Positions 51,985 through 58,351 of a DNA stretch of 58,351 nt are shown piece by piece. Position numbers and translations under genes: made by a program. The stretch's first letter is position 1; every line of letters starts with the position of its first letter. Origin of the DNA: Acidobacteria bacterium Ga0077553 (GTDB lineage Bacteria; Acidobacteriota; Terriglobia; Bryobacterales; Bryobacteraceae); contig LNFE01000202.1 of NCBI GenBank assembly GCA_001464575.1, forward strand, positions 1-58,351, written 5' to 3'. The notes under the pieces were generated by a model, which had not been told where the DNA came from, searched no databases, and was given only the letters and a program-made list of their open reading frames with translations.

Positions 51985-52833
51985 ATGTTACTTCGACTTA
52001 CTCTACTCTTGTCCGTTTCCAGCGGCGCTCTGCTGGCGAATTCGTTCACTTTCGCTGATTTCAGCTCGCCCGCGAATCTTGGCTTGGTGGGGGACGCCAG
52101 CGTATCCTCCAACCTGTTGCGGCTGACGCCGGCGCTCGAAAACAAGAACGGCGCGGCGTGGTACAACTCACTCGTTAACGTCCAGGCCGGCTTCACAACC
52201 GACTTCACTTTCCGCATCTCCGAACGGGGCGGATTTAAGCCCGACTGGGAGCCGGGTGTGGAGAACGACGGCGCCGATGGATTCGCGTTCGTCGTGCAGG
52301 CGCAGGGTCTGAACGAGCTGGGACTTTTCGCCAGCGGCATCGGCTACTACAACATCATGAACAGCTTGGCGGTGGAGTTCGACACGTGGGCGAACAAGCC
52401 CAGTTACTGCGAGCCGAACGGTAACCATGTGGCGATCCAAAGTCTGGGGACGTTGATGAACCGGCCCGAGCACTGCGCAGGGACCGAGTTTGATGGCACG
52501 TTCACCAACCCCAATCTCGCCATCACGACCGTGGCCGACGACCTCTCGAACGGCACCGCCTATAACGCCCGAATCGTCTACTCTCCCGGGTTGTTCCAGG
52601 TCTTCTTGACGGATATGTCGACGCCGCTCCTCGCCGCCAACGTCAACCTGGCGAACCTGCTAAACCTCCAGAACGGTCAGAATGCCTACATCGGATTCAC
52701 TTCCTCCACCGGCGGAGCGTGGGAGAACCACGACATCATCAGCTGGAGTTACTCGGAAGTTCCGGAACCCTCCACTTGGCTGATGATTGGAGCCGGGCTG
52801 ATCGCCGGAGGAATGATCCGCCGCCGCGCCTAG
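51985..52833 (+). CDS. PEP-CTERM protein with L-type lectin-like domain
   Basis: 282 residues with GGGAGG upstream of the ATG. Signal peptide (MLLRLTLLLSVSSGALLA). The middle is a concanavalin-like beta-sandwich (GADGFAFVVQAQGLNELG, NSLAVEFDTWANKPS), with the Asp/Asn pattern of L-type lectins. The C-terminus is a full PEP-CTERM sorting signal: VPEPSTWLMIGAGLIAGG and terminal RRRA. Sorting needs an exosortase, which is not in this window. Probably a secreted, matrix-associated carbohydrate binder made with the neighbouring polysaccharide genes. Confidence 0.9.
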   Translation: MLLRLTLLLSVSSGALLANSFTFADFSSPANLGLVGDASVSSNLLRLTPALENKNGAAWYNSLVNVQAGFTTDFTFRISERGGFKPDWEPGVENDGADGFAFVVQAQGLNELGLFASGIGYYNIMNSLAVEFDTWANKPSYCEPNGNHVAIQSLGTLMNRPEHCAGTEFDGTFTNPNLAITTVADDLSNGTAYNARIVYSPGLFQVFLTDMSTPLLAANVNLANLLNLQNGQNAYIGFTSSTGGAWENHDIISWSYSEVPEPSTWLMIGAGLIAGGMIRRRA

Positions 52834-53870
52834 CTGCGGTGGCCTTGGATGTTGACCAGCTCCGTCTTTTCGGGCTTCGTGACGGCTTTCTGAGCCAACG
52901 TTTGCGGAGCCCGCCAAAAATCGATGAGCGAGGTCATGTGAACGCACGAAACGGTGCAATACGGAGCGCAGCCCTTCTCGGTGAGGAACTCGCGGCGCAT
53001 GTCCGCCTTGGAATAACCGAGCAACGGCACTCCCGGGTAGCCCCGCTGCTGCGAGCAGTAGTGCACCAAGCCGTCTTCGCACACATACATGTAGCGAGCG
53101 CCGGCCCGGCAGCGCCATTGGCTGGGCTGGCCAAGCGCGATGCGGTCTTGAAACTTCGCGAAGCGGGCAAAGCTCCGCTTGGCGAGCACCTTGAATTCGC
53201 GGTACACCGACATCTCGGTGTCACCCAGTGGCTTTAACTGGCCCTGCCCGTCGTGAATAATGCCCACCGTAGCGCTGAAGCCGAATTCCAGGGCACGACG
53301 GCCAATCTTCACCGCGTCTTCCGGGAACTTTACGCCGCCACCCAACACCGAGTTGATGTTGACGTGGAAGAGAGCGTGCTCCTGGAGCAGCTGCAGTTTC
53401 TTGTCGAGGACCTTGAGGCTCTTCTTCGAGACCTCATCCGGCATGACATTGTCGATGCTGATCTGCAGGTGGTCCAGCCCGGCCTGGTTGAGCCGTTCAA
53501 TGCGCGCGGCGGTCAGGTTGTAGCCGTTCGTGATCATCCCAGCGATGATGCCGTGGTGATGGATGCGATTAATCAGCAGATCCAGATCCGGGTGGAGCAG
53601 GGGCTCGCCGCCGCTGATCATGATCAGGGTCGTCCCCAGCTTCGCCAGATGGTCGATGCGATCCAACATGACGGTGACATCAACCGGCTTTGAGATGTCG
53701 TCGTATTCGTTGCAATAGGTGCAGGAGAGGTTGCAGCGGCGCATCGGGATGATGTGCGCTTGGACGATGTGATCCGTCGACCAAAGGCCTTTGCCGATCA
53801 TCCGCAACTCTCGCAAGCGGCGGCTAAGGGCCTTTACCGTGCGGCGGATGCGAAAACCTGTGCTGGACAT
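52830..53870 (-). CDS. Radical SAM protein with C-terminal cysteine-rich region
   Basis: 346 residues. The [4Fe-4S]-SAM motif is RRCNLSCTYCNEYD, followed by GGEPLLHPDL (SAM-binding GGE) and later strands (ITNGYNLTAARIE, LDHLQISIDN). The C-terminus has further cysteines: QWRCRAGARYMYVCEDG, HYCSQQRG and APYCTVSCVH, consistent with SPASM-like auxiliary clusters. Substrate unknown; SPASM proteins often modify peptides or small molecules. It is convergent with the PEP-CTERM gene, overlapping by 4 bases. Confidence 0.88.
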   Translation of the reverse strand: MSSTGFRIRRTVKALSRRLRELRMIGKGLWSTDHIVQAHIIPMRRCNLSCTYCNEYDDISKPVDVTVMLDRIDHLAKLGTTLIMISGGEPLLHPDLDLLINRIHHHGIIAGMITNGYNLTAARIERLNQAGLDHLQISIDNVMPDEVSKKSLKVLDKKLQLLQEHALFHVNINSVLGGGVKFPEDAVKIGRRALEFGFSATVGIIHDGQGQLKPLGDTEMSVYREFKVLAKRSFARFAKFQDRIALGQPSQWRCRAGARYMYVCEDGLVHYCSQQRGYPGVPLLGYSKADMRREFLTEKGCAPYCTVSCVHMTSLIDFWRAPQTLAQKAVTKPEKTELVNIQGHRS

Positions 53871-53960
53871 AGAGGCGTAATCTCTTATTAAAACACAGGC
53901 TTCTCACACGCGCACCGCACGGAGGCCGAATGCGGCGAAACAAAAGTTGAACTGCGAAAG

Positions 53961-54752
53961 TTAAGGCTTGGGCGGCTTCGGCGCCGGCGGCGTATTGGTG
54001 GGCGGGGTGTCCACCGCATCGCCGAACGTGATCGTCGTCGTGGACCGGAACTGCTTGTAGTCCTCGTACTTCACCTGCATCTTTAAGCCGACGGCGCCGC
54101 TATCGAACATCAGGGTGTCGTCGGCTTTGGTCAGCACCGGAAACCAGAACTTGCCGTCTACTTGTTCGCGCCAAGTCTCGAACTTGGGGAACCGCTGGTC
54201 GTTGCCCTTCTTCAGCAGACCCGTGGCGCGCCCGTACGATTTCACGATCTGAAGGTCCTGATCGTCCACCCAAACCTGTCCTTGAAAATATCGTTGACCG
54301 GGTTCGAGCTTCTTCGGCTTCACCGCGAAAACGTAGCAGTCGATCTCGTCCAACTTCTCCTTGCCGATGTAATCCACCTGATACTTCGGCAGATCCTTGG
54401 TCGTCAGCACGAAAGGCTGGACGCTCCGCAGGTCCTGCTCGTCTTCCGGAGAAAGCGAAACCAGAACGAGCGTAGGCGAAGGCGCTCGCACGATTCGCTC
54501 CGTCCGTTTGCCCTCGGCCGAGAAGATAATGTCGGAGACCAGATCGAAGCGGCCACGTGCTTGCCCGCCGGCTTCGAACTCCTGGATACGGATCGTTTGC
54601 CGGTAGGTGTAGCTCTCGCGGGCCTTGGCAAACTCCGCCTCCTTGGCGGCAAACTTGTCGATGATCTGGGCGATCTCGTCCTTGGTTGGTTCCGTCTTGC
54701 TCGCTGCCAACGGCAGACTAGCGGCCATCAGTATCACTGCAATCGTGCGCAT
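53961..54752 (-). CDS. LolA-like outer-membrane lipoprotein-sorting family protein
   Basis: 263 residues from the ATG at 54752, chosen by the upstream GGAG (6-base spacing) and signal peptide (MRTIAVILMAASLPLAAS). Beta-rich body: RGRFDLVSDIIFSAEGKRTE, EIDCYVFAVKPKKLEPGQR, GQVWVDDQDLQIVKSYGRA. This is the LolA/LolB-like half-barrel as found in many acidobacterial exported proteins. A proline-rich tail (TPPTNTPPAPKPPKP) ends it. Probably binds a hydrophobic ligand or acyl chain. Located downstream of the acyl-CoA dehydrogenase. Confidence 0.78.
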   Translation of the reverse strand: MRTIAVILMAASLPLAASKTEPTKDEIAQIIDKFAAKEAEFAKARESYTYRQTIRIQEFEAGGQARGRFDLVSDIIFSAEGKRTERIVRAPSPTLVLVSLSPEDEQDLRSVQPFVLTTKDLPKYQVDYIGKEKLDEIDCYVFAVKPKKLEPGQRYFQGQVWVDDQDLQIVKSYGRATGLLKKGNDQRFPKFETWREQVDGKFWFPVLTKADDTLMFDSGAVGLKMQVKYEDYKQFRSTTTITFGDAVDTPPTNTPPAPKPPKP

Positions 54753-54792
54753 ACGCTCTCCGTTACATCGGACGCTTCGGGCGCCAGCTCCG

Positions 54793-55935
54793 TTACGACA
54801 GAATCCCTTTGGCAATTGTGATCCGCTGCATGTTGCTGGTGCCTTCGTAGATTCGGCCAATCTTTACATCACGATAATACTTTTCGACCGGCGAGTCTTT
54901 GGTAAACCCAATGCCACCGAAAATCTCCACCGCCTGCGAGGCGATCTCCTCGGCAACCGTGGAAGCATAAAGCTTCGCCATCGCCGCTTCCGTCGCAAAA
55001 CTTTTGCCGGCTTCCCGCAGGCGAGCGGCGTTGTAGACCATCAGCCGGGCGCCTTCGAGCTTGGTGGCCATTTCGGCTAGTTGGAACTGCACGCCCTGGA
55101 ACTCTGCGATCGGTTTGCCGAACTGCCGGCGCTGTTTGGCGTAGGCGAGGGCGTGCTGGTAGGCGCCACGAGCGAGTCCCACGAGTTGGCCGCCGATGGC
55201 GATCCGCCCCTCGTTGAGCGTTTCGATCGCAATCTTGTACCCCTTGCCGACCTCGCCCAAAACGGCGGAGCGGTGGACGCGGACCCCGCTCAACGAAACC
55301 TCCGCGGTGGAAGAAGCGCGGATGCCGAGCTTGTCCTCTTTCTTGCCAATCTGCAGGCCGTCGCTTTCGCGGGGCACGAGGAAGCAGGTGATGCCCCGGT
55401 AGCCGTCCGCCGCGTTGACCGTGGCAAAGACGAGGAACAACCCCGCCTCATGAGCACTGCTGATCCACAGCTTGCGGCCATCGAGAATATAGCTGCTGCC
55501 CTCGGCGCGGGCTGTGGTAGTCAGGGCAAAGGCATCCGAGCCGGATCCAGCCTCCGACAGCGCATAGGCCCCCACGAGCGATTCGTTCAGCTTCGGCAAC
55601 CATAAGGCCTGCTGCTGGTCGGAACCGTAGCGCAGCAGGGCATTAATCACCAGCGTATTTTGCACGTCGACGATGACGGCCACGGCCGGATCCACGGCGG
55701 CGATCTCTTCGATGCAGAGCACGGAGTGGAAAAACGTGCCGCCTGCGCCGCCGTACTCTTCGGGAACCTCTACTCCCATCAGGCCCAGTTGAAAAAGGCC
55801 CTTCAGAATCTTCGGGTCAAGGGTGGCGCTGTCATCCATCGCGCGGACGCGTGGGGCAATCTGCTCCCGTGCGAACTGGCGCACTGAACTCTGGAGCATT
55901 GCTTCTTCTTCGTTCAGAACCGTAAGAGGGGCCAT
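54793..55935 (-). CDS. Acyl-CoA dehydrogenase
   Basis: 380 residues from the ATG at 55935. FAD/acyl-CoA-binding signature ALSEAGSGSDAFAL, KLWISSAHEAGLF, QRRQFGKPIAEFQGVQF and the C-terminal signature EIFGGIGFTKDSPVEKYYRD, with the catalytic Glu expected in IYEGTSNMQRI. Length is typical. It oxidises acyl-CoA to enoyl-CoA, most similar to short-chain/butyryl-CoA dehydrogenases. It ends ~40 bases before the LolA-like gene and starts 9 bases after the ABC ATPase. Confidence 0.95.
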   Translation of the reverse strand: MAPLTVLNEEEAMLQSSVRQFAREQIAPRVRAMDDSATLDPKILKGLFQLGLMGVEVPEEYGGAGGTFFHSVLCIEEIAAVDPAVAVIVDVQNTLVINALLRYGSDQQQALWLPKLNESLVGAYALSEAGSGSDAFALTTTARAEGSSYILDGRKLWISSAHEAGLFLVFATVNAADGYRGITCFLVPRESDGLQIGKKEDKLGIRASSTAEVSLSGVRVHRSAVLGEVGKGYKIAIETLNEGRIAIGGQLVGLARGAYQHALAYAKQRRQFGKPIAEFQGVQFQLAEMATKLEGARLMVYNAARLREAGKSFATEAAMAKLYASTVAEEIASQAVEIFGGIGFTKDSPVEKYYRDVKIGRIYEGTSNMQRITIAKGILS

Positions 55936-55943
55936 GCCCCAGT

Positions 55944-56639
55944 TTACGCTTGTCTCGTCAGCCGGCCTTCGTAGGCTTCGATGACGTCGCGAATTGGGCC
56001 GTCCATCACCAGTTGGCCATGGTCCAACCACAATGCCCGATCACAAAGTTCGCGCAGCGTCGGCGAAACGTGGGACACACACAGAATCGTTTTGCCCTGA
56101 TTCCGGATCTCAAAGATCTTCTCGGTGCATTTGGCTTGAAACTTCTGATCGCCGACGGCGAGCACTTCATCGATGATCAGGATCTCCGGGTCTAAGTTGA
56201 CGGCGACCGAGAAGGCCAACCGCAGCATCATGCCGTTCGAATACGTGCGCAGTGGCTCCTTGATGAAGTCATCGAGCTCCGAAAAGTCGACAATCGAGTC
56301 GTAGAGGTCGTGCGCCTGCTTACGGGAAAAACCCAGCAGGGAGGCATTCAAAATGATGTTTTCCCGCCCCGTCAGATCGGGATGAAAACCAGAGCCGAGA
56401 TCGAGCAGCGCCGCGGCTCGCCCGGAGACGGTTACCGTGCCGGTCGACGGCGGCACCAGACCCGTCACGAGGCTGAGCAGGGTGCTTTTGCCCGCGCCAT
56501 TGGCCCCGATCACCGCGACCGATTAGAATCGCTCCGGATCGGTCTTACCCAGAATATCCTCGATGTAGTGGCGCAGGAGTTTCTGGCCGCCGGACCGGTG
56601 GAACGTTTTGTTAACGTTTTGGAGTTCGATAACCTTCAT
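55944..56639 (-). pseudogene. Wzt-type ABC transporter ATPase with in-frame stop at a small deletion
   Basis: The ATG at 56639 opens MKVIELQNVNKTFHRSGGQK and reads to DPERF, then a TAA (56523-56525), then SVAVIGANGAGKSTLL continues in the same frame to the end. Wzt-type ATPases have a linking segment here (ending ...V..GE before the Walker-A strand) of about 13 residues. It is missing, and the stop is formed at the join. Walker A GANGAGKST, Q-loop region, signature RTYSNGMMLRLAFS, Walker B ILIIDEVLAVGD and switch CVSHV are intact in the 3' part. If real, no full ATPase is made, though a restart at the ATG at 56513 gives a fragment lacking the first strands. It pairs with the intact permease upstream. 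Confidence 0.82.
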
Positions 56640-57404
56640 TTAGAGATAGTCGAAGAACTGACGCTTCAGGCGATGGAATACGAACAGCCCAAGAGCAAAA
56701 ACCAGCGTCGAACTGAAAGTAAGTTTTAACAGCAGCGTAGCTGTGGGGGAATCGCCATCAATCAGGATGGTCCGCAAAGCCAGAATGAGAGCCGCGAGCG
56801 GATTGAACTGATAGAGATTAGCGTAGCCCTGGGGCACCGAATGAATCGCGTAGAAGACAGGCACCATCCAGAAGAGTAGTGTACAGGCCGATTCGACGAC
56901 GTAGCGTACGTCCCGGATGTAAACATCGAGCGCCGAGGTCATGAGCGTCAGGCCACAGACGAACAGGATCTCCAGACCCCACACCACCGGAAGCCACAGC
57001 CAGTTCCAATTGACACCCCGGCCGAAAACAACCACCAAGGCCAGCAACAGCCCAATCTGGATGCCCAAATGGACGCAAGTGGACAGCACGGTGGCAATGG
57101 GAACAATCTCGCGCGGCACGGGAACCCGCTTAATCAAACCCGCATTATTGGCAACCGAGATCGTGCCATTCTGCCAGGCTACCGTGAAGAAATTGAACGG
57201 CACCAGGCCGCACAAAACGAATATCGGGAAGTTTTCGATCTGATTGTTCGGAAACACCGCGGTAAAGACGAAGGTAAGGGCGGCCATCATCACCAGGGGA
57301 TTCAATAACGACCAGAAAACCCCGAGCGACATGTTGCGGTACCGGATCTTGAAATCCTTAACGATCAGATTCTGCAATAAAAATAAGTAGTCGCCTTTCC
57401 ACAT
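56640..57404 (-). CDS. ABC-2 type polysaccharide export permease (Wzm-like)
   Basis: 254 residues, six membrane spans. Characteristic features are DFKIRYRNMSLGVFWSLLNP, FGRGVNWNWLWLPVVWGLE, SALDVYIRDVRYVV (conserved cytoplasmic/amphipathic loop) and the C-terminal LGLFVFHRLKRQFFDYL. It forms a channel with a Wzt ATPase to export O-antigen or capsule lipid-linked chains. Its stop is directly next to the ATPase start; the ATPase is disrupted (see 55944-56639). Confidence 0.93.
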   Translation of the reverse strand: MWKGDYLFLLQNLIVKDFKIRYRNMSLGVFWSLLNPLVMMAALTFVFTAVFPNNQIENFPIFVLCGLVPFNFFTVAWQNGTISVANNAGLIKRVPVPREIVPIATVLSTCVHLGIQIGLLLALVVVFGRGVNWNWLWLPVVWGLEILFVCGLTLMTSALDVYIRDVRYVVESACTLLFWMVPVFYAIHSVPQGYANLYQFNPLAALILALRTILIDGDSPTATLLLKLTFSSTLVFALGLFVFHRLKRQFFDYL

Positions 57405-57428
57405 AGTTGATGCTGCTGGGGTCCCGGT

Positions 57429-57812
57429 CTAGGCCGGTGGACTTCCAATTGTACCCCACCAACGCAGGGTATTTAACCCCAAAAGGGTGAGGCCAATCCC
57501 AATCCAGACGCGCCGCGGGACTCGCGCGGGGTCCACCGGTCGCTCTGGCCGCAGCAGGTTCCAACCCAGCCAGGCGACAACACTGGCCATCACCAACGGA
57601 GACAGCGGGTGGTAGTCGATCGCTTTCTGCCATTGGCCGTGCCCGAGCGAAGCCATCGCCCGGGTCATCCCGCACAGCGGGCAGACCAAGCCTGTCAGCA
57701 CTCGAAACGGGCAGAACATCAGCCGCGGGCCGCCTTCTGGAGGGTACACCGCGCAGAAGGCGAGCGCCCCCGCGGGCAAGGCGGCCACGGCGATGCGGTC
57801 GCGCCACGTCAT
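57429..57812 (-). CDS. DUF2752 membrane protein
   Basis: 127 residues from the ATG at 57812. Family motif FCPFRVLTGLVCPLCGMTRA is complete, with two further membrane segments (PLVMASVVAWLGWNLL, VWIGIGLTLLGLNTL). DUF2752 is a small polytopic protein of unknown role. It overlaps the next upstream gene by 4 bases, so the two form an operon. Confidence 0.9.
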   Translation of the reverse strand: MTWRDRIAVAALPAGALAFCAVYPPEGGPRLMFCPFRVLTGLVCPLCGMTRAMASLGHGQWQKAIDYHPLSPLVMASVVAWLGWNLLRPERPVDPARVPRRVWIGIGLTLLGLNTLRWWGTIGSPPA

Positions 57813-58351
57813 CGCGCGTTATCAATCGTCCGTTGCTCGAAGCCGAAGACGTCCTGATAGGCGGCGACCGTAGCTGCGTGCACCACCGGCAGAGCGACCA
57901 ACAGCCCTACAAAACAGGCGAGGACGCCGGCGAAGATCACGAGCATCTGCAGCAGAACGAAAACCAGATAGCCGCCCCAATCCTTCTTGGCGGCCTCCAT
58001 GCTCGTCTCCATCGCCGGCCAGAAGTCCATGCCCTTATCGAGGATCAGCAGGAACGGAAACTGCAGGGCGGCGACAACAAAGAAGCCGGGGATCAGGCAG
58101 AGCGCAAAGCCAAGGCTGCTGAAAATGGAGTAGAGGATGCCGGCCACCATCGCCGGGACAAAATAATTGAAGCCTTTGAAGACGTCGCCCACCTCCGTCC
58201 GCCCTACAAACATGCGGCGCATGACGGAGTACTGGATGCCGAGAATCATCGGGCCCTGCAGAATGAACGGCACCGCCCCGCTGACGACGGCTACCAGAAG
58301 AGCGTGAATGGCAAACGTAGGCAGATCGCCCTTGACGACCTCCCACCCCTG
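57809..58351 (-). CDS. Polytopic membrane protein, 5' end outside window
   Basis: The frame is open to the last base, so the start lies outside. Visible: an amphipathic segment WEVVKGDLPTFAIHALLVAV and four or five membrane spans, among them SGAVPFILQGPMILGI, NYFVPAMVAGILYSIFSSLG and FVLLQMLVIFAGVLACFVGL. It resembles DUF4013/DUF975-type integral membrane proteins, but I cannot place it firmly. Confidence 0.68.
   Translation of the reverse strand, partial: QGWEVVKGDLPTFAIHALLVAVVSGAVPFILQGPMILGIQYSVMRRMFVGRTEVGDVFKGFNYFVPAMVAGILYSIFSSLGFALCLIPGFFVVAALQFPFLLILDKGMDFWPAMETSMEAAKKDWGGYLVFVLLQMLVIFAGVLACFVGLLVALPVVHAATVAAYQDVFGFEQRTIDNAR

Overview
The window is high-GC DNA with short intergenic gaps and many ATGA/GTGA start-stop overlaps. 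Its gene content resembles Acidobacteriota of the Bryobacterales/Solibacter type: an amidohydrolase with a fused propeller, DUF2911, PadR with a small membrane partner, FG-GAP secreted proteins, a MoxR/DUF58/DUF4129/DUF4350/SpoIIM/RDD operon, a PEP-CTERM protein and a multihaem cytochrome c fused to TPRs. No rRNA, tRNA, CRISPR array or intact insertion sequence was seen, so the taxonomic call is inference from gene families.

Layout. 1-6557 (+): amidohydrolase (cut by the window edge), secreted beta-sandwich protein, two tandem M20 metallopeptidases and a Gfo/Idh/MocA oxidoreductase, a secreted hydrolase/catabolic run. 6575-12153: small enzymes and regulators (SnoaL-like protein, PadR with a nested palindromic operator, esterase, DUF2911, dehydratase/aldolase, a 43-residue basic protein, Tat-exported ferritin-like protein, SDR). 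12154-16281: gene-poor, with a 59-residue zinc ribbon, a secreted orphan and a badly decayed glycosyltransferase.

16282-21929 is the most interesting locus: a compact RiPP-type cluster. It holds a 53-residue precursor with a strong ribosome-binding site, an unknown 260-residue protein, a 2OG-Fe(II) oxygenase, a PqqD-type recognition element, an HprK-like kinase and a sulfotransferase on the + strand, and a convergent asparagine-synthetase-like ligase. The parts list is lasso-peptide-like. However, the usual transglutaminase-like leader protease and exporter are absent, and the precursor offers no canonical lasso ring. It may therefore be a new class of multiply decorated peptide (hydroxylation, phosphorylation and sulfation are inferred).

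22103-37450: a broken Gfo/Idh gene, DUF4256, a seven-haem cytochrome/TPR protein, coiled-coil protein, HNH endonuclease, ankyrin protein, alkaline phosphatase, FG-GAP protein, a frameshifted HEAT-like gene, an M19 dipeptidase, and an operon of L,D-transpeptidase, GT4, BKACE and acetyltransferase. 37468-47694: ECF sigma/anti-sigma pair, then a ten-gene MoxR-type operon bracketed by RDD proteins. 47815-52833: envelope/exopolysaccharide genes (GT2 synthase, bactofilin-like protein, outer-membrane barrel) ending in a PEP-CTERM lectin-like protein. 52830-58351 (-): radical SAM, LolA-like protein, acyl-CoA dehydrogenase, Wzt/Wzm-type ABC exporter, DUF2752 and a membrane protein running off the end.

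A recurring oddity is damage inside otherwise conserved genes: short internal deletions or indels in at least six. Either this lineage has unusual short deletions or the assembly has a systematic error; raw reads would decide.
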